64,000 bases of DNA from Clostridia bacterium (GTDB taxonomy: Bacteria > Bacillota > Clostridia > UMGS1840 > HGM11507). This document shows, piece after piece, positions 25,758 through 34,907 of the stretch; position 1 is the first letter of the stretch; each line of letters starts with the position of its first letter. The notes under the pieces are model-generated. The model saw only the letters and a program-made list of their open reading frames with translations. It was not told where the DNA came from and searched no databases. The stretch lies in contig JAFZHY010000002.1 of assembly GCA_017554615.1 (NCBI GenBank), positions 108,605 through 172,604 of the forward strand, written 5' to 3'. Position numbers and translations under genes: made by a program.

Positions 25758-26747
25758 TTATTCTTCCCTTTTTTCTCTTAACATAAGGTTTTCCATAGAG
25801 GAATTTACATCGTAATTTTCGTATAAAACACCGTATGCTTCTCTTACAATCGGCATTTCAACCTGATATTTTTTTGAAAGTTCGTATGCACTCTTACAAG
25901 CAAGCATACCCTCTACTACCATGCCCACTTCTTTTTTTGCTTCTTCAGGAGTTTTACCCTGACCTATTAAAATACCTGCACGACGGTTTCTTGAATGCAT
26001 ACTTGTACAGGTAACTATTAAATCGCCTACGCCTGTAAGACCGCTGAAGGTTTCGATTTTTCCGCCCATTTTAGTTCCAAGACGGATAATCTCTGCCATA
26101 CCTCGTGTCATAATTGCTGCTTTGATATTATCTCCGTTGCCTAATCCGTCAGATATACCAACACAAAGAGATATAACATTTTTAAGTGCTCCGCCTAACT
26201 GAACTCCGATTATATCAGTAGATGTATAAACTCTTAAATAGTCGCACATAAAAATATCCTGAACTTCTTTTGCAACTTCTAAATCAAGTGATGCTGCAAC
26301 CAAAGTTGTTGCCATTTTTTTACCCACTTCTTCAGCATGGGAAGGCCCACTAAGTACACAAACTTTTTTCTCAGGGTTTAAAACTTCTTCTATAACTTCG
26401 GATAAGCACTTAAGAGTTTCTTCTTCAAGACCTTTTGCAATAGAAACTATCAACTGGTTTTTATAAAAAAGCTTGATATTTTCAACAGTTGATCTTATAG
26501 CAAAAGACGGACATGCAATAACAATCAATTCTTTATTAAGCAGTGCTTCTTCTATACTGTTTGTATAGTTAACATTATCATTTAGTATTACTCCAGGCAA
26601 AAACTTCAAATGTTGTTTATGAGTTTTAAACATTTCACATTCTTCTTCTAAATATGACCATAGTGTAACACTGTGTCCGTTATTAGCAAGTACGCTTGTG
26701 ATTGCTGTTCCCCAACTGCCTGAACCTATTACTGCTATATTTTTCAT
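25758..26747 (-). CDS. gpsA: Glycerol-3-phosphate dehydrogenase [NAD(P)+]
   Basis: This enzyme makes sn-glycerol 3-phosphate from dihydroxyacetone phosphate for phospholipid synthesis. It has 329 residues. The Rossmann loop is IAVIGSGSWGTAITSVLANN at the N-terminus; VLSGPSHAEEVGKK is near 138-151, and the catalytic lysine region GVQLGGALKNVISLCVGISDG near 185-205. TCTSMHSRNRRAG is also diagnostic. The start at 26747 follows AAAGGAGTG. It is downstream of plsY, which uses its product, with the TIR element inserted between the two genes. Confidence 0.97.
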   Translation of the reverse strand: MKNIAVIGSGSWGTAITSVLANNGHSVTLWSYLEEECEMFKTHKQHLKFLPGVILNDNVNYTNSIEEALLNKELIVIACPSFAIRSTVENIKLFYKNQLIVSIAKGLEEETLKCLSEVIEEVLNPEKKVCVLSGPSHAEEVGKKMATTLVAASLDLEVAKEVQDIFMCDYLRVYTSTDIIGVQLGGALKNVISLCVGISDGLGNGDNIKAAIMTRGMAEIIRLGTKMGGKIETFSGLTGVGDLIVTCTSMHSRNRRAGILIGQGKTPEEAKKEVGMVVEGMLACKSAYELSKKYQVEMPIVREAYGVLYENYDVNSSMENLMLREKREE

Positions 26748-27034
26748 TTTACCACTCCTTTTAAAAACAGATGTGTAGTAATATAGTGCTGTAGTACTTG
26801 AACACAATATGCCTTAAACTTGTTAAATTCTAATCTTTTTAATTTGTCGTCCTCGTAAGGCGTCAGCCTGACTTCGTCCTTCGCATTAAAAATTTTGAAA
26901 ATTTTTCTGCGTTTAAGGTCGAAGAGTTTTAAAACGAGAAATTTTGTTTCAGATAAAGAAATATCAAAGATAATACTTTCGTATATCTGAAGAGATTTCT
27001 GCAATATGAAACATAATTTATATTTTAAAACCAT
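26744..27034 (-). CDS. ORF borne by the TIR element, unknown function
   Basis: A 96-codon frame running through nearly the whole TIR element. It begins MVLKYKLCFILQKS and includes SETKFLVLKLFDLKRRK and DEVRLTPYEDDKLKRL; most residues are charged or hydrophobic, and no domain is recognised. In the copy at 63863-64000, all three differences within the shared internal codons are silent (AGA/AGG, AAA/AAG, TTA/TTG). In the remnant at 13825-13884 three of four are silent. Other copies end at CAC TAA in the terminal repeat; this copy has CAC TAT and reads on to overlap gpsA by four bases. No ribosome binding site is seen, so translation is uncertain. Confidence 0.3.
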   Translation of the reverse strand: MVLKYKLCFILQKSLQIYESIIFDISLSETKFLVLKLFDLKRRKIFKIFNAKDEVRLTPYEDDKLKRLEFNKFKAYCVQVLQHYITTHLFLKGVVK

Positions 27035-27058
27035 ATGGTGTTCGAGTACTACTGCACT
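26785..27058 (-). mobile_element. 274-bp element with 21-bp terminal inverted repeats
   Basis: AGTGCTGTAGTACTTGAACAC at 26785-26805 is the inverse of GTGTTCGAGTACTACTGCACT at 27038-27058 with two mismatches. Internally the element has a more GC-rich middle than its surroundings and carries the ORF at 27034-26744. A second copy begins at 63863 and is cut by the window end; partial copies lie at 13825-13884, 29217-29256 and 30624-30644. It has the form of a miniature inverted-repeat element without transposase. I could not find an obvious target-site duplication. Confidence 0.75.
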
Positions 27059-27072
27059 AACCTGATTAAATT

Positions 27073-27687
27073 TTAAGACTTCTCGCCAAGTTTTCTTTCT
27101 TCGCCTTTTACAAGTCTTTTTATATTTTCTTTGTGTTTGATTATAACAACTAAAGTAAGGAAAATTACTGTTATAATTTTTAAGTAGTCATAAGGTGCAA
27201 AAAAACATATAATTATTGAATTGAATACGCACCCTAACATTGAGCCTAACGAAACATATTTTGTAAGAGCCATTATAAGTATTGCCACTGCCAAAGTAAT
27301 GAGTGCGGCACGCCAGTCTATCATAAAAGACAGGGCAAGTGAAGATAAAACTCCTTTGCCGCCCTTAAAGTTAAAGAACAAAGGAAATATATGCCCGAAC
27401 ACTGCAGATGCACCTGCTAGTGTTGCAGCAAGTTCCCCTACTGAATATATATTCCCCAAAGGATATATAATCACATACGCTAAGATACCTTTTAACATAT
27501 CTCCCACAGTAACCATTGCTGCTGCTTTTTTGCCTAAAGTTCTTAACACATTTGTTGCCCCTGCACTTTTAGAGCCTACTTCTCTTACATCTTTTTTATA
27601 AAACAGTTTACCGATTATAACTGCAAAACTTAAACTTCCAAATAAATAGCCGATTATAACTGCTAATATCAAAACTAAATATTCCAT
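27073..27687 (-). CDS. plsY: Glycerol-3-phosphate acyltransferase PlsY
   Basis: PlsY is an integral membrane enzyme transferring acyl groups from acyl-phosphate to glycerol 3-phosphate, the first step of phosphatidic acid synthesis. It has 204 residues and five or more membrane helices. Motif 1 is GYLFGSLSFAVIIGK with VREVGSKSAGATNVLR, where most relatives have GSGNxGATN; motif 2 is GHIFPLFFNFKGGKGV near 97-112; motif 3 is in IKHKENIKRLVKGEE. It follows der on the leftward strand after 18 bases. Confidence 0.96.
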   Translation of the reverse strand: MEYLVLILAVIIGYLFGSLSFAVIIGKLFYKKDVREVGSKSAGATNVLRTLGKKAAAMVTVGDMLKGILAYVIIYPLGNIYSVGELAATLAGASAVFGHIFPLFFNFKGGKGVLSSLALSFMIDWRAALITLAVAILIMALTKYVSLGSMLGCVFNSIIICFFAPYDYLKIITVIFLTLVVIIKHKENIKRLVKGEERKLGEKS

Positions 27688-27705
27688 ACTAAATTCCTTT
27701 CAGAG

Positions 27706-29040
27706 TTACTTGTTTGGATTATCCGAATTTCTCTCTCTTATAATAAATCTTAAAGGAGTGCCTTCAAAACCGAATATGGCACGAATCTGATTTTCTATAT
27801 ATCTTTCATATGAGAAATGCATCAGTCTTATGTCATTGACAAAAATAACAAATGTAGGAGGCTTAATACTTGCCTGTGTTCCGTAGTATATTTTAAGCCT
27901 TCTTCCTTTATCACTTGGTGGCTGAACTTTCGCAGTTGCTTCTGCCAAGATATCATTAAGCATTCCTGTTTTAACCCTTAAGCACTGTTGCTCGTTAACA
28001 TAGTTTATAAGTTCAAAAAGGTTTGAAACTCTAAGCCCTGTTTTTGCAGATATAAATAATGAAGGTGCATAAGTCATAAAAATAAGGTCTTTTTGAAGAC
28101 TCTTACGGTATTCCTGCATTGTTCTTCCGTCTTTTTCAACTATATCCCATTTATTAACAACAATTATCATTGCCTTGCCTTGTTCGTGGGCATAACCTGC
28201 AATTTTCGTATCCTGCTCTGTAACGCCCTCTGTACCGTCTATAACAAGAAGACATACATCTGCACGGTCAACTGCCTGATAAGAACGGATAACACTGTAT
28301 TTTTCAATATTATCATTTATTTTGCTCTTCTTTCTTACACCCGCAGTATCAATAAATGTATATTCTTTTTCATCAACTGTGATTTTTGCATCAATGGCAT
28401 CTCTTGTTGTACCTGCCATATCGCTTACAATAAGTCTTTCTTCCCCTAAAATTCTGTTTATCAAAGAAGATTTACCTGCATTAGGCTTTCCTATTACTGC
28501 AACTTTAATACTGTCATCCTCTTCTTCATTATTATAATTTTTTGGAAAATGAGAAACAACCTCGTCAAGCAAATCTCCAACACCTAAACCGTGGATAGAA
28601 GATACTGAAACAGGGTCTCCCAGACCTAAATTATAAAATTCATAGTGAAGATACTGATTTCTTGAAATTGTATCTGCCTTATTACACGCAAGAACAATAG
28701 GTTTGCCTGATTTCTGAAGCATTGCGGCTACATCGGCATCATTGGCAGTAAGACCGTCTCTTAAATCGGTAAGAAGAATTATTACATCTGCCATTTCAAT
28801 AGCAATATCTGCCTGAATTTTCATTTTAAGAAGTATATCATCTTTTGTTTTAGGCTCTATACCACCTGTATCAATAAGTGTGAAATTATGACCGCACCAT
28901 TCAGCGTCCTGATATATTCTGTCTCTTGTAACGCCGGGAGTGTCTTCAACTATTGAAATTCTTTTTCCTACTATTTTATTAAACAAAGTAGACTTCCCTA
29001 CATTAGGTCTGCCTACTATGGCAACTATCGGCTTCATCAT
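27706..29040 (-). CDS. der: Ribosome biogenesis GTPase Der (EngA)
   Basis: Der is a double-GTPase needed for 50S subunit maturation. It has 444 residues. GTPase domain 1 has G1 IVGRPNVGKSTLFN, G3 DTGG and G4 NKAD; domain 2 has G1 VIGKPNAGKSSLIN, G3 DTAG and G4 NKWD; a KH-like domain ends the protein, with PPTFVIFVND and RYIENQIRAIFGFEGTPLRF. Two consecutive ATGs are possible as start (29040 or 29037). The DUF512-der-plsY-gpsA order is common in Clostridia; a repeat chimera separates DUF512 from der here. Confidence 0.98.
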   Translation of the reverse strand: MMKPIVAIVGRPNVGKSTLFNKIVGKRISIVEDTPGVTRDRIYQDAEWCGHNFTLIDTGGIEPKTKDDILLKMKIQADIAIEMADVIILLTDLRDGLTANDADVAAMLQKSGKPIVLACNKADTISRNQYLHYEFYNLGLGDPVSVSSIHGLGVGDLLDEVVSHFPKNYNNEEEDDSIKVAVIGKPNAGKSSLINRILGEERLIVSDMAGTTRDAIDAKITVDEKEYTFIDTAGVRKKSKINDNIEKYSVIRSYQAVDRADVCLLVIDGTEGVTEQDTKIAGYAHEQGKAMIIVVNKWDIVEKDGRTMQEYRKSLQKDLIFMTYAPSLFISAKTGLRVSNLFELINYVNEQQCLRVKTGMLNDILAEATAKVQPPSDKGRRLKIYYGTQASIKPPTFVIFVNDIRLMHFSYERYIENQIRAIFGFEGTPLRFIIRERNSDNPNK

Positions 29041-29110
29041 ATTTCACTTCCCTTTTTATCGTATTTTTTTGGTTATTATATAAATTTGGATGTTAATTAA
29101 TTCATTATCA

Positions 29111-29256
29111 TTTTTCAAATATTTCGCCTTTGGCAAAATATTTGAAAAATATATCGCATCGAAGATATATCGCGTACAAAGTACATATCGCAAATCTCAT
29201 AAGAGATTTATATCGCCAAGTTTAAGGCATATTGTGTTCAAGTACTACTGCACTAA
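29111..29256 (+). repeat. Chimera: hairpin array (locus B) joined to a TIR-element end
   Basis: The left part is an AT-rich palindrome around GCCTTTGGC (29111-29149). It is followed by four ATATCGC separators (29151, 29167, 29185, 29210) enclosing ATC-GAA-GAT, GTAC-AAA-GTAC and AAATCTC-ATAA-GAGATTT. From 29218 to 29256 the sequence is the terminal 39 bases of the TIR element (AAGTTTAAGGCATATTGTG and on to the inverted repeat at 29234-29254). The 228-bp gap between der and the DUF512 gene is almost wholly repeat. Confidence 0.8.
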
Positions 29257-29269
29257 ACTCATTATATCA

Positions 29270-30565
29270 TTAAAGGAAAATTTTATCAACAAAATCTTCG
29301 CCATTTATCTCATTAAATAAAATTTTTGTGTTAAGAATATTTTCCATCTTAGAAACAGTCATATCATCTAAAAACAAATCTTTCTCTGCTCTTAGAGTAT
29401 CAATAGATAGAAGGAGATTATCCCCTATGTCCACGCCTTTTAGGGAATCTATAATATCTCTTCCGCATAAAAGCCCTGTTACTGTGATTTTTTTCCCGAA
29501 TAATTTATTTTCCCCTTTTATTATATTTAATTTAACCGATGGAAACATACTCTCTATTTTTTCTTTTATTTTAAGAAAATACGGATATGCCAGTTTACCT
29601 GTAACAATAGTTTTTTTAGTTTTCTTATCCGTCTTTTTCTTAAGTGCATTATTAACCTCATCTAAAAACGAAGACATCATTCCGACACCGTTTTCAATCT
29701 GAGGAAAATCTTCATAAACTTCAGGAGATGGCAAATCATAGTCTGACATTATATAAAACTCGTCTGCAAGATACACTATTCTTGACCCGTATTTTTTCAA
29801 AAATTCATTTTGAAGACTCAGTACAAGTTCTATTACTGAATTTGCATCTTCCCTGTTAAATTCATCTACTTTAAATAAATTTTCTCTGTGGTCTGTTATG
29901 CCTATCGGCACTACTGATATACTGTGCATATAAGGAAAATATACGGATAAATCTCTTATTGTTTTTTCAAGATGTTCTTTATCATTTACCCCTTTAACAA
30001 GCACTATCTGGCAGTTAACTGTTATTTTGTTACTTGTAAGTTTTTCAATTTTTTCCTTTATTCCTCCTGCAAATTTATTGTTTAGCATAAATTTACGAAG
30101 TTCATCACAAGTTGTATGAACTGATATATTTATAGGAGAAAGCCTTATTTTTATTATTTTATCAATTTCGTCATCAGAAATATTTGTAAGTGTAACATAA
30201 TTTCCGTTTAAGAAAGAAAGCCTTGTATCATCATCTTTAAAATAAAGAGACTCTCTTAACCCCTTTGGAAGTTGGTCTATAAAACAGAAGATACACTTAT
30301 TTCTGCAAGAACGGGGTTTATCTATAAGAGGGTTTGTAAATTCTATGCCTAAATCTTCATATTCCTCTTTCTCTATTTCGCATATGACATTTTCTCCATC
30401 TTTTGTTTCGATTTCCAGTTCAATATATTCTTCTGAAATTAAAAAACGGTATTCTAAAGCATCGGTAAACTTTTCTTTGTTTATCGATATAATTTTATCC
30501 CCTTTTTCCAAACCGATTTCTTCGGCTATGCTTCCTTTTTCAACTTTATAAATTTCTGCAGACAT
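29270..30565 (-). CDS. DUF512 family radical SAM protein with N-terminal PDZ-like domain
   Basis: A 431-residue protein. Residues 1-65 form a PDZ-like module (IYKVEKGSIAEEIGLEKGDK then IISINKEK). A cysteine cluster CRNKCIFCFIDQLPKGLR near 87-104 gives the radical SAM motif CxxxCxxC. DDDTRLSFLNGNYVTLTNIS is the family signature, followed by SPINISVHTT. The C-terminal DUF512 part has VVYLADEFYI-like IVYLADEFYIMSDYDLP and TGKLAYPYF. Its reaction is unknown. Its usual location beside der is kept here. Confidence 0.94.
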   Translation of the reverse strand: MSAEIYKVEKGSIAEEIGLEKGDKIISINKEKFTDALEYRFLISEEYIELEIETKDGENVICEIEKEEYEDLGIEFTNPLIDKPRSCRNKCIFCFIDQLPKGLRESLYFKDDDTRLSFLNGNYVTLTNISDDEIDKIIKIRLSPINISVHTTCDELRKFMLNNKFAGGIKEKIEKLTSNKITVNCQIVLVKGVNDKEHLEKTIRDLSVYFPYMHSISVVPIGITDHRENLFKVDEFNREDANSVIELVLSLQNEFLKKYGSRIVYLADEFYIMSDYDLPSPEVYEDFPQIENGVGMMSSFLDEVNNALKKKTDKKTKKTIVTGKLAYPYFLKIKEKIESMFPSVKLNIIKGENKLFGKKITVTGLLCGRDIIDSLKGVDIGDNLLLSIDTLRAEKDLFLDDMTVSKMENILNTKILFNEINGEDFVDKIFL

Positions 30566-30623
30566 AAATAAACCTCACGGTGTTAATAAAACTAATAAAA
30601 TAATTTGTATTTTTATATTTATG

Positions 30624-30644
30624 GTGTTCATGTACTACTACACT
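30624..30644 (+). repeat. Degenerate single end of the TIR element
   Basis: GTGTTCATGTACTACTACACT matches the 21-bp terminal repeat (GTGTTCAAGTACTACTGCACT) at 19 positions, with a preceding TATGG like the full element. No partner end is visible between the DUF512 gene and rpmF. Confidence 0.65.
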
Positions 30645-30686
30645 AAATTAGGTAAATATGGAAAGAATTTTTGTGCTTATACAAAA

Positions 30687-30714
30687 ATAGAGAAGGCAGA
30701 GTTGCCTTCTCTAT
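30687..30714 (-). terminator. Intrinsic terminator after rpmF
   Basis: ATAGAGAAGGCA and TGCCTTCTCTAT form a 12-bp stem with a GAGT/ACTC loop, ending in TTTTTG on the leftward strand. Confidence 0.88.
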
Positions 30715-30715
30715 A

Positions 30716-30898
30716 TTATTGTGCGTCAACCTTGATAACTTCTTTACCATCGTAATTACCACAAGACATACATACTCTATGAGGTAATTTATATTCTTGA
30801 CACTGAGGGCATTTAACCATACCCGGAATAGTAAGCTTCCAGTTAGCTCTTCTCTTATCTCTTCTTGCTTTTGACACTTTTCTCTTTGGAACTGCCAT
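30716..30898 (-). CDS. rpmF: 50S ribosomal protein L32
   Basis: A 60-residue zinc-ribbon ribosomal protein. It starts [20 protein letters not shown] and has the zinc-binding pairs CPQC and CMSC ([20 protein letters not shown]). The ATG at 30898 was chosen because AAGGAGGTG precedes it; an in-frame start seven codons earlier overlaps that site. It follows the yceD gene, the usual yceD-rpmF pair, and ends at a terminator. Confidence 0.98.
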   Translation of the reverse strand: MAVPKRKVSKARRDKRRANWKLTIPGMVKCPQCQEYKLPHRVCMSCGNYDGKEVIKVDAQ

Positions 30899-30921
30899 CA
30901 AAAACACCTCCTTAATCACAT

Positions 30922-31380
30922 TTATTGTAACAATTTTTTTAATACATCAAATCGAGGGTCTGTAACCTCTTTATCGCATTTACACTCTTTCTCATTAAGA
31001 TTTGTTCCACACACAAAGCACAGACCTTTACAATCTTCTTTGCACAAAAACTTCTGGGAAAGACTGAACAAAACACTTGTGTAAACTGCTTCGTCAATAT
31101 CAATAGTATTCTGCACGATTTTTAAACTTTCAGGACAGTCTTCGCTGCCAATCATTTCTTCAAAAGAAGTTTCCACCTCTTTTTTGATTTCTTCAAGGCA
31201 ACGGGCACACTGCGCTATACAAGTTGTTTTAATATTACAGGATATAACATACTGGTTACTGTAATTCTTAACAGTGCCTGATACATATACGGGAAAATCA
31301 AAATCATCATATTTAATTTCGCCGCTGTATGAAAGGGTTGCGCCCTCATCTCCTGCAATTTTTGAAATATCTACAACCAT
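30922..31380 (-). CDS. YceD/DUF177 family rRNA accumulation protein
   Basis: A 152-residue DUF177 protein. Relatives are linked to 23S rRNA accumulation in bacteria and plastids. It has [20 protein letters not shown] near 48-67, [20 protein letters not shown] near 93-112, and a Cys-rich tail [20 protein letters not shown] ending [11 protein letters not shown]. All these are family-typical. It is upstream of rpmF by 23 bases and is probably co-transcribed with it. Confidence 0.9.
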   Translation of the reverse strand: MVVDISKIAGDEGATLSYSGEIKYDDFDFPVYVSGTVKNYSNQYVISCNIKTTCIAQCARCLEEIKKEVETSFEEMIGSEDCPESLKIVQNTIDIDEAVYTSVLFSLSQKFLCKEDCKGLCFVCGTNLNEKECKCDKEVTDPRFDVLKKLLQ

Positions 31381-31459
31381 ACAGACTCCTTTAATATTCT
31401 ATTATTTACACAATAATACCAAATAGCATTATAACAAAGGGTATTCACTTTGTCAAGCA

Positions 31460-32656
31460 TTATTTGCTTTCAACTATTTTCTTTGTATCAAGTGCAATCA
31501 TAAGTTCTTCATTAGTTGGAATAATTAATGTTTTAACTGTTGCATCAGAAGATGATATGTCAAGTTCATATCCTCTTTCCTTATTAAGTTCAGGGTCAAT
31601 CTTAACACCCATAAATTCTAAACCTGAAACTGCGTTTCTTCTTACATATTCAGTATTTTCTCCAACACCTGCAGTGAATACGATAGCGTCAACGCCACCC
31701 ATAACTGCAGCACAGATACCGATCTGCTTTTTAACGTGGTATATGAACACATCAACTGCAAGTCTTGATTTTTCTTTATTATCTGTTTCATCGCCAAGTA
31801 AGTCTCTAAAGTCAGAACTTAAACCTGAAACACCTAAAACACCTGATTTTTTATTTAAAATATTTAAAACTTCAGATACAGACATATTTTCTTTAGTTGC
31901 AATAAATTCAACAATAGCAGGGTCAATATCACCGCTTCTTGTTCCCATACATACACCTGCAAGTGGTGTAAAGCCCATTGAAGTTTCAATAGATTTTCCG
32001 CCTTTTACTGCAGAAATTGAAGAACCGTTACCTAAATGGCAGGTAATAATTTTTAATTCTTCTATCGGTTTACCAAGCATTGCTGCCGCTCTTTGTGCAA
32101 CATATTTATGACTGGTACCGTGGAAACCATATTTTCTTACACCGTATGTTTCATAGTAGTTATATGGAACAGCATAAAGGTATGCTTCTTTAGGCATAGT
32201 CTGATGGAAAGCAGTATCAAAAACTGCAACCTGAGGAACGCCAGGCATCATTTCCTGACACGCTTTTATTCCTAATATATTAGGAGGGTTGTGAAGTGGA
32301 GCAAGATCAACACATGCTTCAATTTTTCTTAAAACTTCATCAGTTACTAAAACTGAATCGTTAAAATATTCTCCCGCGTGAACAACTCTGTGGCCAACTG
32401 CATCAATTTCACTCATTGATGAAACAACGCCGTGGTCTTTATCTAATATAGCATCCATTAAAACTTTTATAGCGTCTTGATGGTTATCCATTTTTGTTTC
32501 AAGAACAAAGTCTTCTTTACCGGAAGGTTTATGTGTAAGTTTACCGTCAATACCTATTCTTTCAATTAAACCTTTACAGATTACATCATTTGTTTCAGGG
32601 TTCATCAACTGATATTTAAGTGATGAACTACCTGCATTTATAACAAGAACTTTCAT
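31460..32656 (-). CDS. ackA: Acetate kinase
   Basis: Acetate kinase converts acetyl phosphate and ADP to acetate and ATP. It has 398 residues, the standard length. Signatures are [15 protein letters not shown] at the start, [10 protein letters not shown] near 88-97, [10 protein letters not shown] near 145-154, [17 protein letters not shown] near 204-220 and [13 protein letters not shown] near 320-332. The ATG at 32656 follows AAAAGGAG. It is 14 bases after pta, together forming the substrate-level phosphorylation branch expected of a fermentative anaerobe. Confidence 0.98.
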   Translation of the reverse strand: MKVLVINAGSSSLKYQLMNPETNDVICKGLIERIGIDGKLTHKPSGKEDFVLETKMDNHQDAIKVLMDAILDKDHGVVSSMSEIDAVGHRVVHAGEYFNDSVLVTDEVLRKIEACVDLAPLHNPPNILGIKACQEMMPGVPQVAVFDTAFHQTMPKEAYLYAVPYNYYETYGVRKYGFHGTSHKYVAQRAAAMLGKPIEELKIITCHLGNGSSISAVKGGKSIETSMGFTPLAGVCMGTRSGDIDPAIVEFIATKENMSVSEVLNILNKKSGVLGVSGLSSDFRDLLGDETDNKEKSRLAVDVFIYHVKKQIGICAAVMGGVDAIVFTAGVGENTEYVRRNAVSGLEFMGVKIDPELNKERGYELDISSSDATVKTLIIPTNEELMIALDTKKIVESK

Positions 32657-32670
32657 TTTTATATCTCCTT

Positions 32671-33669
32671 TTAATTCTGATTCTGAGCCTGAACACAAGT
32701 GATTGCAACAACGCCGACAATATCATCAGCACTGCATCCTCTTGATAGGTCGTTAATAGGTTTTGCTATACCCTGAGTAACAGGACCGTACGCTTCTGCT
32801 TTTGCAAGTCTTTGTACTAATTTATAACCTATATTACCTGCATCAAGGTCAGGGAATACTAAAACGTTTGCATGACCTGCAACAGGTGAGCCAGGGGCTT
32901 TTGATTCGCCAACGCTTGGAACTATTGCAGCGTCAAGCTGAAGTTCACCGTCAACTTTTAAATCAGGATTGTTTTCTTTACAAATTCTTGTTGCTTCCAA
33001 TACTTTATCAACATCAGGGTGTTTCGCACTTCCTTTTGTTGAGTGAGAAAGCATTGCAACTATTGCTTCTTTCTGTGTTAAAAGTTCAAAAGATTCTGCA
33101 GAACATGCTGCGATGGCTGCAAGTTTTTCAGGGTCAGGATTCTGTTCTAAACCACTGTCTGCAAAAATAAATGTACCGTCTGCACCGTATTCACAATCAG
33201 GCACAACCATTACGAAGAACGCTGATACAAGTTTAACGCCTGGTTTTGTTTTAACAATCTGAAGACTTGGTCGTAAAGTGTTGGCAGTTGAATGACAAGC
33301 ACCTGAAACTACTCCGTCTGCATCTCCTGCTTTAACCATAAGACAAGCGTAATACATATAATCAGAAAGAGCCTGTTTTTTAGCATCTTCATATGTAAGA
33401 CCTTTTGATTTTCTTAATTCCACAAAAAGATTGATATATTCTTCTGTTTTTTCGTATGTATAAGGATTAATAATTGTAGCACCTGAAATATCAAGACCTT
33501 TGCTGTTTGTAGCAACTTCTTCAGGAGTACCGATAATGATTAAATTGGCAATTCCTTCTTTTAATATTGTTTCTGCCGCTTCAAAAGTTCTTCTGTCCAT
33601 AGATTCTGGAAGAACGATAGTTTTTTTGTCGGCTTTTGCACGGTTTTTAACACTTTCTAAAAAAGTCAT
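32671..33669 (-). CDS. pta: Phosphate acetyltransferase
   Basis: Pta interconverts acetyl-CoA and acetyl phosphate. It has 332 residues, the short class I form without an N-terminal regulatory domain. Diagnostic segments are [36 protein letters not shown] near 117-136, [19 protein letters not shown] and [20 protein letters not shown] near 255-274. AAAGGAG precedes the ATG. It is the first gene of pta-ackA, behind a promoter at 33708-33736. Confidence 0.98.
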   Translation of the reverse strand: MTFLESVKNRAKADKKTIVLPESMDRRTFEAAETILKEGIANLIIIGTPEEVATNSKGLDISGATIINPYTYEKTEEYINLFVELRKSKGLTYEDAKKQALSDYMYYACLMVKAGDADGVVSGACHSTANTLRPSLQIVKTKPGVKLVSAFFVMVVPDCEYGADGTFIFADSGLEQNPDPEKLAAIAACSAESFELLTQKEAIVAMLSHSTKGSAKHPDVDKVLEATRICKENNPDLKVDGELQLDAAIVPSVGESKAPGSPVAGHANVLVFPDLDAGNIGYKLVQRLAKAEAYGPVTQGIAKPINDLSRGCSADDIVGVVAITCVQAQNQN

Positions 33670-33707
33670 TTGACATACATCTCCTTTAAAAATATTTAAA
33701 CATTGTT

Positions 33708-33736
33708 ATTATACAGTAAAATCAGATTTTTTTCAA
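33708..33736 (-). promoter_or_regulatory. Promoter for pta-ackA
   Basis: Read leftward, TTGAAA (33736-33731) and a perfect TATAAT (33713-33708) are separated by 17 bases, about 39 bases before the pta start. Confidence 0.8.
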
Positions 33737-33753
33737 GGTTTTTTTATATAAAT

Positions 33754-34896
33754 TTACAACAAAATTCTTTTGTTTTCTCCGCCTTTATTACCACAAATTA
33801 TACTATAAATGTCATGAACCTTTAAATCAAGTAACAAGTCAGGATATTTCTCATAATGTTCTTTAGTCGGGTTTGTTATAACAGGAATAAGGCTCTTTTT
33901 ATTAAGTTCGCCTATAAGTTTTTTACCATTTTCATTAAATGCAAGAACTCTTGCATACTGAGGGTCTTTTTCTCTTTCTTCTTTCTTTATATCGCATAAT
34001 ATATTAAAGAGTATTCTCTTAATTCTTGTGTAGGTATATCTTTTAGACTTTATATATTCTGCCACTTCTTTAACACCAAATGCGTTTCTTGATGCTTCGG
34101 CTATTAAATTTTCAAGCCCCTCTGACACATCAGGATATTTTAAAAGTTCTTCACTTTCTTTTACTCTTAAAATGTATGTTATAACTTTATCAAACTCTTC
34201 TTCAAAAACAGGTAAAACATTGTCTGATAACTTAAATGCTTTTTTTGGCATAAAAGGAGATATATCCTCATTATTTCTAAGGCGTTCCCTTATACCTGTT
34301 GCAGATGCAAAACCGTCTTTTGTTTCTAAGTCGTTATACCCTGTTTTAATTCGCTCCAAAGTATATGGAGTTATTTTTGACTTTGTTTTTAAAAGGGCTT
34401 TTATATAGTTTATTGCAAGAATATTATTTGGAGTTTTTAAAATCTCTTTGTCTGAATCTGAAAATTCTTCCGATATAGCCTCGTAAACAGGTATTCCCTT
34501 TTTCTGATTTTTTATGATTTTTGATTTTATTTTTTCGCTGTTTAACTTTTCGGCAATAGACTTTAATTTTTCTATATTACCTGATTCGCTACCAAATGAA
34601 AGATAGTCTACTATATTAAGGCTATTTAACAGTTTAACTGAGCCTTCAGCAAAAAATTCTGCAGATGACAATGCATAAGGAGCAGGAAGTTCTATAACTA
34701 AATCAACACCGTTTTCGGCTGCCATTTTTGCTCTTAAGAATTTATTATAAAGCGCAGGTTCTCCACGCATAACAAAATCTCCGCTCATAACAGCAACGAT
34801 AAAATCTATGCCTAATTCTTTTTTTGTTTTTTCTATCTGGTATAAATGCCCGTTATGAAACGGGTTATACTCAGCAATAATACCTGCAATTTTCAT
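33754..34896 (-). CDS. tmcAL: tRNA(Met) cytidine acetate ligase (TmcAL, YlbM family)
   Basis: TmcAL forms N4-acetylcytidine at the wobble base of elongator tRNA-Met from acetate and ATP. It has 380 residues. The nucleotidyltransferase motif is AGIIAEYNPFHNGHLYQIEK at the N-terminus; VMSGDFVMRGEPALYNKFLR follows near 37-56, and VDLVIELPAPYALSSAEFFA near 69-88. SATGIRERL near 195-203 is also conserved. It lies close to pta-ackA, which produce acetate, though nothing shows a regulatory link. Confidence 0.94.
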   Translation of the reverse strand: MKIAGIIAEYNPFHNGHLYQIEKTKKELGIDFIVAVMSGDFVMRGEPALYNKFLRAKMAAENGVDLVIELPAPYALSSAEFFAEGSVKLLNSLNIVDYLSFGSESGNIEKLKSIAEKLNSEKIKSKIIKNQKKGIPVYEAISEEFSDSDKEILKTPNNILAINYIKALLKTKSKITPYTLERIKTGYNDLETKDGFASATGIRERLRNNEDISPFMPKKAFKLSDNVLPVFEEEFDKVITYILRVKESEELLKYPDVSEGLENLIAEASRNAFGVKEVAEYIKSKRYTYTRIKRILFNILCDIKKEEREKDPQYARVLAFNENGKKLIGELNKKSLIPVITNPTKEHYEKYPDLLLDLKVHDIYSIICGNKGGENKRILL

Positions 34897-34907
34897 TAAA
34901 ATTCCCT

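Noticed and set aside
31464..32111. 215-codon frame antisense to ackA
   Set aside because: It is fully inside ackA, whose protein is conserved from end to end; serine/proline-rich mirror frames are typical of AT-rich genes.
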